A stretch of 28,463 bases of DNA from Priapulus caudatus (GCF_000485595.1 NW_014577107.1:336191-364653); one strand, 5' to 3'; numbered from the stretch's first letter, positions 9,701 to 18,601 are shown. Translations and numbers: made by a program. Notes: a model not told the origin generated them from the letters alone.

Positions 9701-12700
9701 GCTCTATGACCTATGATGTCCTCTATGGCTCTATGACCTCTATGATGTCATATGGGTTGGCAAATGACACGTCACATCCACTAAGTCTAACCCGAGTGTA
9801 TAGTGAACAGTAGTGATTTAGTAGTGGTCACGTATGTGTCATATAACTCCTAAGCCAATTTCTATTATCAAAACCGTAATGCATTGTGAACATTGTGTGT
9901 GCTGGTGAAACTTGCACACACTCCTTGGCCTATTGCGATTATAGGTTTCACACTAACTTGATTTTGTATACTTTTCAAGTTTGTAAAAATTATTTGAACA
10001 TCAAAAAATTTCTGATGCAGTGTCCAACTAGCATTTTAAGAAAGCGAAAAAGATGCTGTTTTCTAAAGTATAATACTGACTGCCTATTTTGTTAAGGATT
10101 TTCAGGCACCTATGGCAGGTGGCAGCCTGGCTAGTAGTGGGTATTTATTAAACACAGTTAAAAGCTGGCCACAAAGTGTGCATTACAAAGTGTGCATGGT
10201 TATTATGCAGCATGCATGCACGCATTTCTGTTCGCAATGGAAAATTGGCTTAAAGGGATCCTTTACTCTAGGTTCTAGGGTTATTTTCATTTAATTTAGG
10301 TTAAAATTATGCTACATAAAAAGTTTCATGGTTTAATCACCATTAGAAATTTTTTTTTAATGTTTTAAAACTAACGACTACAGTTTGATTACAACGACGG
10401 TGGCGCCACTCAAAGTGCACGATCTGAAACGTTGCGCAAAACGACTTTTCAGCCCAGAGCGACAGACCGAGGGTGTTTCTTATTCATTCATTTAAAATCA
10501 AAAGGATTGTAATATCTTATAAACGACATATAGTTTCAGTTATATTATGGATGAATGTGTTTTAAAATGAACATCGTTTGGTTAAATAGCATTTAGATAT
10601 AAATATAATTGCACCTTTGTGATTAGCCATCAGTTTGTAATGTGCAAAATATATTGGGAAAAGCGCAACTTTTTTAGGGTGCATGGCAGCACGGCCGCGG
10701 GTGTCAATGGCGCCGTTCAAATTTTGTAGCGTTGATGTATAATTAATTATAACAATTAAATTAGGTATCTGGTAACAAGTACGTGTGGGTATAGACGATT
10801 TGTTATACATTAAGTACAGTTGTATGCAGTAAAATCCTAGAGTCTAGTATCCCTTTAAATAAGCTGTGCAATGTATCAGATTGTTGTCTTGTTGTTTTAT
10901 GATTTACGTCTCATATAATTGCCCTCGTAACATTTCTGAATAGGCTCTTATATATATTTATAAACCCAAAAACAGCCAGCTGAGTTGGCTATAGGTCTAG
11001 ATATGCTGTCATTATTTGAGTTATAAATTATAGTGACTATATTATATATCTTTTGCAGGAATACCACTGAGTTTGTTCAGAAACATATGAATAACCATCG
11101 TTCAAGAATATTCCAAGCACGTTTTCTTAACCAACCAACAGTCTTTATTGGATCGAATACAGCTGTGAGGGAATTGCTGCATGGTAAACAATTATGTGTT
11201 GATCGATTTAAATATTAATCTTATCAAAGCAAAAATATGCAAATATTGTCTTGCCTTCAGGTTTTTCTATGGTCTAATGTTGCTAAACAACATATAAAAT
11301 ATAGTAATATAAATAATATAAATAAAACAAAATAATAATAAAATAAAATAATATAGCTTCATTCATAATCAAAATCGTAAATTGTGTTTAGAAAGTACAT
11401 CTGATCTATGCTGTAACATCACAATTTCACACTCTATCCATTGCAGACAAGTACAACTGTTTTCGAATGGGATATAAGGATTTCTTTCACCAAATTTATG
11501 GCAACAGCCTGCTATTTTCAGATGGTGAGTTGTTAAAAATAGGTACAATTTTTCCCCATAGAACTATAGAAAAATGTTCCAATTATATTATTATTATAGT
11601 ATATTATTTACCCACATAGTTCTATGGAAAGTTTCCTATAGAGTTGTATAGAAATGAATTCCTATAGAAATTTTTTCTATGGAGTCCTATAGAATTTTTT
11701 ACACGCCACTATCCCTTCTGCTCCTCACAGTCTCGTGAGATATCAATGCTATCTATAGTTGCCATCGAAGGACAGACAGGCAGGCTAGTAGGAATCTAAC
11801 ATTCTGCCAAATGTGATACCGGTTAAAACAAGTTTTCACACGGTATATATATATATATATATATTCAAGTACGTCTAGAGAATGTGTTGAAGGTATTTTA
11901 CTAAGTCGAATTCGTATTTAAACGTATTCGTATTTACCAACTGCCTCTAGGCTCTTGTAATGTGTATGTGTTGCCATTCGTCGTGTCCCACGCGCCGTTA
12001 CAGCAAGCAGGGGCAGCAGCAGTAGCAGCAACTACAGTGGTAGTAGTAGTAGTAGCAGTAGCAGTAGCAATAACAACAGCAGTAGCTCAGCAGCAACTAC
12101 AGCGGTAGCATGCAGCAGCAGCAACTACAGCAGTAGCAGTAGCAGCAGCAACAACAACAGCAGCAGCAGCAGCAACAACAGTGGTAGCAGTAGCAGCAGC
12201 AGCAACCACAGCAGTAGCAGTAGCAGTAGCAGTAGCAGTAGCACCAACAACAACAGTAGCAGTTGCAGTGGTAGTTCTAAGTAGCAGTAGCAATAGCATT
12301 AGCAGCCAGAGTAGTAGCAGCAGCAGCAGCAGCACCACCATCACCACTGCCATCACCACCCACACAAGTGTGTGTGCGTGCATATATATGGGTTTCTTAA
12401 CATATTAATTCCAAATATGCTAATTCAAGAAACCTGTATTAACAGTTACCATATACTATTTAGTTATTCTGATATATTTTTGTCTTTGCATTTATTTTAA
12501 CATGCTGTTCTTTGAATCCATGTGATAGGATTAGAAGCAGAAGAATTAAGACAGAGCTTACATGATCTCTTCCAACCAGCATCAACATCACTAAATGAAC
12601 ATAGTGTGCAGATTGATAGGTATAAATATGGTCAACTATTCATCTAACATGAGAGTTATTATATTTTATATACCTTGTTAGTAGTATGATTTCTGTGGCT

Positions 12701-15700
12701 TGATAAAGCTTCGTAGTTGTGTTACTATGGTGTGTACTATGTATATAATAAATAAATAATTTTGCTTTGATGACAGGTTTGCGGAAGAAGCTGTGGAGAC
12801 CATGTTGTCAAAGTGAGCATTTTGTATTTATTTAATAATTCCTACATTATAATATCTCCTTTATTAGACAAGACATATTCCTAAACGAGGTTTAATAATA
12901 CACGGTATTGAACATTTATGTTACAAAATTTCATTACTATATATGCATCCTTTATTGAACACATTAAATACATGTTGACATTTACACATTTGACATTTGA
13001 AATGTTGGCATACACATTGAATACATGTGTGCTGATGGCATTGAGATTATTATTTATTCAGTATTGATTTATCAGTGTAGTGGTTATTATGGTCTGCAAT
13101 CAGTACTTTTTCTATTGGTAACTCTTCTGTATTGTTGTGTACAGGGACTACATTCTGGTGTATGAGCATTTCAAGCAGGTGACAACGCAACTTTGCCTTT
13201 CTCTGTTTCTCGGCCTGGATCATTCCCTGTCAGTGGATCTAATGAAGGAGCTCTGCGAATTAAGCACTGTGCACTGGCATGGTATGATCTCAGTCCCACT
13301 GAGCCTGAGTCTTCCCTGGCTAGTGTCTTCAGGCTTTAGCAAAGCATTGCATGCAAAGGTATATATGTATATATGTGTGCAAAAAACCTCCAGTCTTGAT
13401 CCAAAATCCTGAAAGATTAAACGGCATATGAACTCTTACTTGTGGAATAGAAATTGAACTGGATTATCCCATTATATAGGTGTTGCTTCTATCTCTACAA
13501 GAGCTCAGTAGTTATAGATGATGTTAATTCTATAGTGTCACATGGTATACATTAGGTAACTAATGCTTTGCATTACAGTAGTGTCCGCACATGGTTTCAA
13601 TATTGAATTCAGAAAGTAACAAGTTTTTTAACATCTGCTAAACATCTGTGAATTTGCTCAGTAATGAGATTACACGAAACTCTCCTTGCTCAAACAGTAA
13701 ATACCGATACAGGTGTTTGCATTTTTTTAGGAGCAGCTGTTGAAAATCATAAAGAAGAGACTGCAGACTGCAGAAGATGGCTTTCCTGCACGGATCAAGA
13801 CTGCCCTGCAGAGCGAAGACGCTGAACAAAACCTATTGCTTTTCATCTCTGCGCTCGTGCCGAAAGCGTTGTCATCCCTCCTCACATCGTTCATCTGCTG
13901 CTCACACCTCTGGTGCCATGTAAGCAGGCCAGTGGCGATCTTAGGCCTATGACCCACAGTGAAACATTAGTTGGACTGTGTGTCATGCAACGTTGCATGT
14001 TGAAAGAAGCGAGTCATATGTTAAATTATGTTCTATGAAATAGAGATCGCTGTTCCAAGACAACGTTTTAGTTTGTTGAACAACATTAAAGGAACAGTAG
14101 CCTCTAGGTTCTAGGGTTATTTTCAGCTAATTTAGGTTATAATTGCGCTACATAAAAAGTTTCATGGTTCAATCATTATTAGAAATATTTTTAAAAAATG
14201 TTTTAAAACTAACGACTACAGTTTGATTACAACGACGGTGGCGCCACTCAAAGCGCACGATCTGAGAAGTTGCGCAAAACCACTTTCCAGCCAAGGGCTA
14301 CAGACCGAGGGTATTTCTTATTTATTCATTTAAAAGCAAAAGGATTGTAATATCTTATAAACGACATATAGTTTCAGTTATAATATGGATAAATTTGCCC
14401 TAAAATGAATATCGTTCGGTTAAATAGCATTTAGGTATAAATATAATTGCACTTTTGTGATTAGCCCTCGGTCATTTACCTGCAAAATAAAAATGCAAAA
14501 ACGCAACTTTTTCAGGGTGGCAGCACGGTCGCGGGTGTCATGGCGCCGTTCAAATTTCGTAGCGTTGATGTGTAAATAATTAATTAAGTATCTGGTGACA
14601 AATACATGTGGGTATAGACGATTTGTTATACAGTAAGTACAGTTGTATGCAGTAAAATCCTAGAGGCTACTGTCCCTTTAAGCAATCCAGTTGGAATGTT
14701 ATGTGCTTTTGCTTTTGAGGTGAATTTCATGAACTTGAAGGTCATACATTTCATAGCTATACAATAAGTAACTCTCTGATAAGTGCATGGAGTGTAATGA
14801 AAGTCTAATTTTATTGATTTTTAGAACTGAGAAAGCTAGGGTGTTTAAAATTGATATCAATAGATTTATGTGAAAATAAAAGGTAGCAATTTTAAAGTTA
14901 AGTTAAAGGTTAATTACAAAAATATTATAGTACCCTTATTTTAATATTACATTGCGTATTCATTTATGTGTGGTTCTCAGTCTTGTTTAACTTCATGGCC
15001 TGCTTAATGGCTATTGTGTGAATTTAAGCTTGACATTTTATATTGCTTGTAGATTGTGTGCACAGAGTAAGAGAGGTTATGTATAGGAATATTCTGGTCT
15101 CTACTGATACGTTTTGCTTACAGGAACCTCTGATTAAAAATGGGGAATTGGACGTTTCCCTCTTGGAATGCATTCTACTGGAGGTGATGAGAATATGGCC
15201 ACCATTTATAGGTGGTAGGCGTGTTGCAATTATGGTAAGTCAGAATTATGGCATGCAACATATTTATTAGATCTTAATCTTTTGGTCAGAATGTAAGATC
15301 GACATTTTTATATTATTGACATAATTTCAAGAAGTTAATAACCAGAATTATTACGTACCGGTATGTATTGTATAAAAGCTGTGTGTATCTTAATAATGGG
15401 TTTCATGATTTGAGTACTTATGCATATATGTATGAGTTTTAAATCCAATAAGTGTAAGCAAGAAGTAATATTTATTTGTTCTATAAACTTAGTATGGTGT
15501 GAGTGTATGTGCGTGAATTTGTGTGTTCATGGCTGATTATGAGAAGAGGTGACCCGACTTAAACTTATGTTTATGTAAAGCTGAATGTTTCCAATAATAA
15601 ATAAAATGTTATAGTGTCTTTTTAATTCATAGTATCTTTTTTCATTACCAGGAGTGTACCATTGGTGGGTTTCACATACCAAAGAATTATGCAGTGATAT

Positions 15701-18550
15701 ACCTGGCACATGCAGCCCACCTTGACCCAGAAGCTTTTCCTCAGCCAGAAAGCTTCTTACCTGCTCGCTGGAAAGACTGGTTCGTATCTTTCACGTGTAG
15801 ATACTTCACTGCTTATAGCTACGGTATGGTATATTTATAGCAAAATGGCTGTGTATGGCGTATTGTCAGATATATGTGGAATTTAAGGGGGTAAAACCTC
15901 CATTAGGTCCTATGGATATATAAGGTCCTATACATTAATATTGTGTATATTACTTTACAGTTTAGAATAACAGCTAGAAAATTGAAAAGTTCTGTAGCTT
16001 TTATAAAACATACGGAGGTAAATGAATCATCTGTACAGAATAGTTGATTTGCATGTAATTACAAAGGACTGATTGGTATTTACAGCAGCGATTCTGACAA
16101 GGAGAAACTCTACTGTTTTGGTGGTGGACCAAGAAATTGCATTGGCCAGCATCTTGTCTGGACAATCTTAAAAGTGAGTATCTCATTCTGAAGGTTGTCT
16201 AGCAATGAAACGAATGTCACTTGTGCCAGCTAACCACTGCTCTCCAGTATTATTTAATATCTGGTATCAGTGTTTCCCCTGCATTGACACGAGCGAGGCG
16301 ACCGCCTTGCTCAAATTCTAGCTGCCACGCAGAAATTTATCCAAAAACACCTACTCCTTGACGAAAATCACTGTTCTTCCATCAATAAACTACACTTTAT
16401 TGAACTAATATCGAAATAAAGCTCCAAACGTAAAACACAACGCCGCGTACTCACAATACTGTCAACATGCACACACAATACACACTAGTCACAACACAGG
16501 CAAACCATACAAACACGTCTACTCGACTCTGCGTCTACGTTAGAACGCGACTCTCACCGCAACAAGAACTTTCACTATCCCTACCTGGAATCAGCTGGTC
16601 ACGTGAGCACGGTTCATAACCCAGTCAGCATGCATAGCGTGCATACAATGTGGAACACTGTGTCAGCAGAGACTGCGCCGTAAGATAAGATTTGAATTTT
16701 GCCGCGCCGCGCCGGGTGTATGGAGACGAGCCGCTACTATTTAATTCAAAGTTCAATTCAAAGGGAAACGAGGAATCCTGTTCAACATGACATTATGACC
16801 CTAATGTATGCAGTCGCGTGGTTGGTTCTCTTGCATTCATTATCATTTCTTCTGCCACTAAATATATTTCTAATCCAAAACAAGACAGCTATTTGAATGA
16901 GTTTATATCTTATAATCTTAGTGGAACGGAAGACGTACGATTCTTTGTCGACTTGAGGGTCTTTGTGAGAAAATGTACATATCTAGGTCACGTCAGTGAC
17001 AGTGTTCCGCGGGAATTCCCCTCGCTTTACGTGTGCGGGATTCCCTTTATATTTGTTGAATCAAAACTGCAGGAATTCCGAGTTACTCGCACGAACGATG
17101 GGATACTTCCTTTATGCTGAAACTCTGATACTAACGTTGGAGCATGCGCTATCAGTACGTGTAATTGGGATCAGATTTTCGGTAAATTTAACTCTTATAC
17201 TTGGTATGTTTCATTGTGAATCATAAATATGATACTAGATGTCGACGGTGACCAAAAATCTATCTACTTTCGCTTTATTTCTTTGCAATTTTCAATGGTT
17301 TAATGATTTTTTATTTAATGAAAGTGGAGTACTGTAAATTATTGATAGGTCTGACGGACTTTCTGCTTGGAAATTACAAAGGTCCGAGCGTGGAATCGGC
17401 AGGTCCCGGACCTCGGACTTGCCCTATTTTCAGCCCCCTGATTTCCTATTCATAGTTCGTTTGTTTCTTTTGACAACTTGAAAAGGCGATTCAAGAGTCA
17501 TATAATGTGTTCAGAATAGCTTAGAATGCACCAAATTGCACCATTAAAAAAATCGCATCACCTTTGGTTCTCGCATTGCTCGCTCCTCGGATTGCGCAAC
17601 CACCAACAAAATTTTTACCCCCTCGCTGACATTTTTGGCCAGGGGAAACACTGGTATTATCGCATGTGTGCTTGTGATATTTGTTCGATGCCACATGCTT
17701 CTGATCTTCACATGCATACTTCAGTGGTTTACGTGAACAGTCATTAACCTTGAAAATAATGTTTATCTCAGTTAGATCCACAATAAGTTATAATACTTAA
17801 TATGTATAAATACTTACACTGAGGAAATGTTCGTCTATCTCTCTCATAGACTTCCTCAGGTCTGATGTTTACAGGTAGATGGCAGCACTGGAAATGAAGT
17901 TTGCACCTGGTCACATTCGAGAACAGAGGTGAGGGGTCATACCACCTGTCCCATATATATAACAATATCCTCAATTGCACCTGCTCTATAGGACCGCAGA
18001 CTGGGGGCCGCCCGAAAGTGACCAGGTTCAAACTTTGTTTCCAGTGCTGCCATCTACCTTGAAACATCAGACCTGAGGAAGTCTATCGGAGAGATGGACG
18101 AAAATTTCGTCAGTGTAAGTATTTAGTACTTATTGTGGATCTAACTGAGATAAACTTTATTTTCATGTGAACTATAGAGATCCGATGAAATTATTCAATC
18201 ACTCATTAACCTTTCTCACTTGCTATAAGGCGGTCACAAGCAGACTGGTGATGCGCAGCACGTGGGACATTGTCGAGAATGCCGGTTCTCCTCGCAAGTG
18301 GCTGCCAGTGTCACGACCTCTGCGATCTCCTTTGGCGAAGTTTGTTTCTACTGCAGGAAAGCCTACCTGGTCTAGTCAAAGACCTGCTGTGATCGTGATG
18401 AATGCTGATAAACAGCAGAAAGAGGACAATGTTAAGAAGAACCTTCTGGTAATTGCCTGTAGTGATGATCCCGTCTGTGAGACAGGCGGTACGGCCCATT
18501 GTTTTGGAGAGGTCGCTGCTTCTTGTACCAGTGATACAGAAATCCAGTGA
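6645..18550 (+). CDS. Cytochrome P450 gene (CYP26/CYP85-clan-like), 11 exons recognised
   Basis: Seen: the exons listed in the next eleven entries join in phase at all but one junction. They give about 482 residues with the short form of exon 8, or about 24 more with the long form. Domain order: hinge LPGSCGRAVFGET (residues 4-16); segment after it with QPTVFIGSN; helix C region with LRQSLHDLF; FLGLD; I-helix FISALVPKALSSLLTSF (about 242-258); K-helix ECILLEVMRIWPPF with ExxR (287-290); RRVAIM; FLPARW; haem loop FGGGPRNCIG with thiolate Cys365; and KWLPVSRP near the end. Known of the family: P450s bind haem through this Cys and usually oxidise small lipids or xenobiotics using an acid-threonine pair in helix I. 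Inferred: the clan call rests on the GET hinge and FGGGxRxCIG; the substrate is unknown. Oddities: no acid-threonine pair, no N-terminal anchor, an exon 7/8 phase conflict and a long tail. A pseudogene is possible but not favoured. Confidence 0.9.
6863..6893. repeat. Short telomere-like CCCTAA patch
   Basis: CCCTAACCCTAACCCTAAGG is followed by CCTAACCCTATAAG. This is the animal telomere repeat (TTAGGG on the other strand) in about four imperfect units, sitting against the left end of the MITE at 6899. Confidence 0.7.
6899..7539. mobile_element. Non-autonomous element with ~50-bp terminal inverted repeats
   Basis: GGCCAAGACACACTGCAGCG at 6899 is the reverse complement of the sequence ending at 7539, and pairing continues for about 40-50 bp with a one-base gap (..CGACCGACCGTAACG). 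Related GACGAACGACCGCGACAAC motifs recur inside. There is no transposase frame and no clear target duplication. Confidence 0.75.
7579..7643. repeat. 65-bp module, inverted copy at 21746-21810
   Basis: The block begins GTTCCGGTATACCGGACCGT and ends GGGGGACATAGACCCTAT. The reverse complement is present at 21746-21810, the same length, with only two or three differences. Both copies lie beside a foldback element of the same family. Confidence 0.85.
7695..7761. mobile_element. 67-bp hairpin insertion flanked by direct repeats
   Basis: The arms 7695-7727 and 7729-7761 (CTAGCTCTAGTACTATAGCC..) are perfect reverse complements, 33 bp each, around a single G. GGTTACATCT occurs directly on both sides (7688-7697 and 7761-7770, overlapping the arm edges). 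This is what a target-site duplication would leave. It interrupts the left arm of the foldback element. Confidence 0.75.
7879..8125. repeat. Pyrimidine-rich imperfect tandem repeat
   Basis: Repeated CTCCACCAGCTTCTCC/CTTCTCCCCTTCCTC units form the loop of the foldback element. Frames over it on both strands (Pro/Ser/Leu-rich or Gly/Glu-rich) are repeat artefacts. Confidence 0.85.
8432..8474. repeat. Degenerate second copy of the hairpin
   Basis: AGCTCTAGTACTATAGCCCG at about 8433-8452 repeats the left arm of the 7695-7761 hairpin exactly. After a divergent middle comes GGGCTATAG, the start of the right arm, which is cut short. Confidence 0.75.
8475..8594. repeat. Perfect 45-bp hairpin with 30-nt loop
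   Basis: 8475-8519 (AACATTCTATTACGAATGCT..) pairs without mismatch with 8550-8594. It directly abuts the truncated hairpin copy at 8432-8474. It could be a foldback element or the source of a small double-stranded RNA. Confidence 0.9.
8732..8755. repeat. (TA)n microsatellite
   Basis: About 22 bp of alternating TA followed by ATAGATCTATATATTATA. Confidence 0.9.
9203..9281. repeat. Two adjacent GGGCGAGT hairpins
   Basis: ACTCGCCAACATGGGCGAGT (9203-9222) is a hairpin by itself. ACTCGCCC at about 9237 pairs with GGGCGAGT ending at about 9281. The same 8-bp word thus occurs four times, in alternating orientation. Confidence 0.6.
10254..10854. mobile_element. TTAA-flanked MITE, copy 1 (601 bp)
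   Basis: It is flanked by TTAA at 10250-10253 and 10855-10858. The ends AGGGATCCTTTACTCTAGG and CCTAGAGTCTAGTATCCCT are inverted repeats. The body matches 14090-14677 closely (for example GTTTGATTACAACGACGGTG). It has no transposase. TTAA duplications are the hallmark of piggyBac-type transposases; the family call rests on that alone. Confidence 0.85.
11059..11183 (+). CDS. P450 exon 2
   Basis: Acceptor TCTTTTGCAG|G, donor CATG|GTAAAC. It encodes NTTEFVQKHMNNHRSRIF and then QARFLNQPTVFIGSNTAVRE, matching the beta-1 region of P450s just after the hinge. It enters in phase 2 and leaves in phase 1; both fit the neighbours. Confidence 0.88.
11447..11524 (+). CDS. P450 exon 3
   Basis: Acceptor CATTGCAG|AC, donor GATG|GTGAGT. 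It encodes DKYNCFRMGYKDFFHQIYG and NSLLFSD, the B to C helix region. Entry and exit are both in phase 1. Confidence 0.87.
11525..12528 (+). other. P450 intron 3 with TTCTATAG-rich patch and CAG tract
   Basis: It holds a patch of repeated CTATAGAA / TTCTATGG words at 11550-11700, a (TA)n run at 11844-11864 and a long CAG/TAG-type tract at 12000-12340. No coding exon was recognised in it. Confidence 0.65.
12000..12340. repeat. AGC/AGT trinucleotide-rich tract
   Basis: Over 300 bp of mostly AGCAGC, AGTAGC and AACAAC triplets. Long frames read poly-Ala/Val/Leu or poly-Ser/Thr on either strand. It sits inside P450 intron 3 and lacks splice sites that fit, so it is a microsatellite and not an exon. 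Confidence 0.9.
12529..12619 (+). CDS. P450 exon 4
   Basis: Acceptor GTGATAG|GA, donor ATAG|GTATAA. It encodes GLEAEELRQSLHDLFQPAST and SLNEHSVQIDR. The ExxRQSLHDLF part matches the helix C region, where an Arg or Trp contacts a haem propionate. It leaves in phase 2. Confidence 0.86.
12777..12812 (+). CDS. P450 exon 5 (36-bp microexon)
   Basis: Acceptor GATGACAG|G, donor TCAAA|GTGAGC (exon ends TCAAA... in phase 2). It encodes FAEEAVETMLSK. It is very short, but both phases fit and the peptide continues the D-helix region, so I consider it real. Confidence 0.8.
13145..13358 (+). CDS. P450 exon 6
   Basis: Acceptor TTGTGTACAG|G, donor CAAAG|GTATAT. It encodes DYILVYEHFKQVTTQLCLSL, then FLGLDHSLSVDLMKELCELS and SVPLSLSLPWLVSSGFSKAL. 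This matches helices E to G of P450s. An earlier GT after WHG would remove the SLPWL part, which looks family-like, so the longer form is preferred. It leaves in phase 0. Confidence 0.87.
13731..13919 (+). CDS. P450 exon 7: G-I helices
   Basis: Acceptor TTTTTTTAG|GAG, donor GCCAT|GTAAGC, phase 0 at both ends. It encodes EQLLKIIKKRLQTAEDG and the I-helix FISALVPKALSSLLTSF followed by ICCSHLWCH. Aligned on SLLTS against the usual AxSLITY-type region, the position of the (A/G)Gx(D/E)T(T/S) motif reads ISALVPK, with neither an acid nor a Thr/Ser pair. Confidence 0.87.
14090..14677. mobile_element. TTAA-flanked MITE, copy 2 (588 bp)
   Basis: TTAA flanks at 14086-14089 and 14678-14681. The ends AGGAACAGTAGCCTCTAGG and CCTAGAGGCTACTGTCCCT are near-perfect inverted repeats. 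It has the same orientation and body as copy 1, and lies in the intron between P450 exons 7 and 8. Confidence 0.88.
15124..15234 (+). CDS. P450 exon 8: K-helix (alternative start 15053)
   Basis: It encodes EPLIKNGELDVSLLECILLE and VMRIWPPFIGGRRVAIM, with the ExxR motif EVMR. Donor ATG|GTAAGT, phase 0. There are two good acceptors. TTTGCTTACAG|GAA (start 15124) is in phase with exon 7. GCTTGTAG|AT (start 15053) adds DCVHRVREVMYRNIL.., which looks like a normal J-helix, but it needs an incoming phase 1 that exon 7 does not supply. With the 15124 start, the J-helix is lost. Confidence 0.8.
15652..15779 (+). CDS. P450 exon 9
   Basis: Acceptor TTACCAG|GAG in phase 0, donor GACTG|GTTCGT in phase 2. 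It encodes ECTIGGFHIPKNYAVIYLAH and AAHLDPEAFPQPESFLPARW. This matches the beta sheet, K' helix and PxRF/W region, including the HxDPExFPxPExFxPxRW pattern. Confidence 0.9.
16086..16173 (+). CDS. P450 exon 10: haem-binding loop
   Basis: Acceptor TATTTACAG|C completes a Cys codon split with exon 9. It encodes SDSDKEKLYCFGGGPRNCIG and QHLVWTILK, ending in phase 0 at AAA|GTGAGT. FGGGPRNCIG fits FxxGxxxCxG exactly; its Cys (residue 365 in the short model) is the haem thiolate ligand. Confidence 0.93.
16268..17653. mobile_element. hAT-like non-autonomous element (1.39 kb)
   Basis: The left end CAGTGTTTCCCCTGCATTG and the right end GGCCAGGGGAAACACTG are inverted repeats starting CAGTGTTTCCCCTG, a form common in hAT elements. 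A second inward block, GCGAGG.., also pairs with CCTCGCTGAC near 17617. The interior has only short frames and no transposase. A clean 8-bp target duplication is not visible. It occupies most of the last P450 intron. Confidence 0.7.
17752..18165. mobile_element. Foldback element with ~150-bp arms
   Basis: The left arm from GAAAATAATGTTTATCTCAG (17752) to CCTGGTCAC (about 17916) pairs with the right arm from GTGACCAGG (about 18019) to 18165. Both arms contain GTAGATGGCAGCACTGG or its complement, and AGACTTCCTCAGGTCTGATG or its complement. Small mismatches and gaps are present. It ends 64 bp before the last P450 exon. Confidence 0.85.
18230..18550 (+). CDS. P450 last exon: C-terminus with extended tail
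   Basis: Acceptor GCTATAAG|GCG, phase 0, stop TGA at 18548-18550. It begins AVTSRLVMRSTWDIVENAGS and PRKWLPVSRPLRSPLAKF, matching the end of the P450 fold (helix L continuation and the last beta strands). A further 71 or so residues follow that are not typical of P450s and include a Lys-rich stretch (NADKQQKEDNVKKN). The acceptor lacks a long pyrimidine tract, and a foldback repeat ends 64 bp upstream. Confidence 0.85.
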   Translation, partial: AVTSRLVMRSTWDIVENAGSPRKWLPVSRPLRSPLAKFVSTAGKPTWSSQRPAVIVMNADKQQKEDNVKKNLLVIACSDDPVCETGGTAHCFGEVAASCTSDTEIQ

Positions 18551-18595
18551 CCATATGCTTGAATGTCACATGTAATGTTAACTGTGGTTAATGGT

Positions 18596-18601
18596 AATAA
18601 A
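18596..18601 (+). terminator. Likely poly(A) signal of the P450 gene
   Basis: AATAAA lies 46 bp after the TGA stop codon, followed by a GT-containing AGTCTGACAAC stretch. This is the first canonical signal downstream. Confidence 0.65.

Larger units (their letters stand above)
6713..11058 (+). other. P450 first intron (4.3 kb), filled with repeats
   Basis: The intron runs from AGAG|GTTGGA to TTTTGCAG|G. It contains a telomere-like patch, a MITE, a foldback with nested hairpins, a TA repeat, GGGCGAGT hairpins and one copy of a TTAA-flanked MITE. The parts at 8600-9200 and 9300-10250 hold only chance frames. A short tandem CTCTATGACCTATGATGT-like repeat lies at 9698-9750. Confidence 0.65.

Noticed and set aside
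12087-12408. Frames of 75-98 codons rich in Ala, Val, Leu, Ser and Thr
   Set aside because: They are produced by the triplet repeat and lack splice sites that fit the P450.
13359-13730. Alternative use of the GT after WHG (13283) as exon 6 donor
   Set aside because: The longer exon adds a P450-like SLPWL..ALHAK segment and ends at a better-fitting donor in phase 0 with exon 7.
14819-14842. Candidate 16-bp microexon that would repair the exon 7/8 phase
   Set aside because: It has the right length class (3n+1) but introduces an in-frame TGA.
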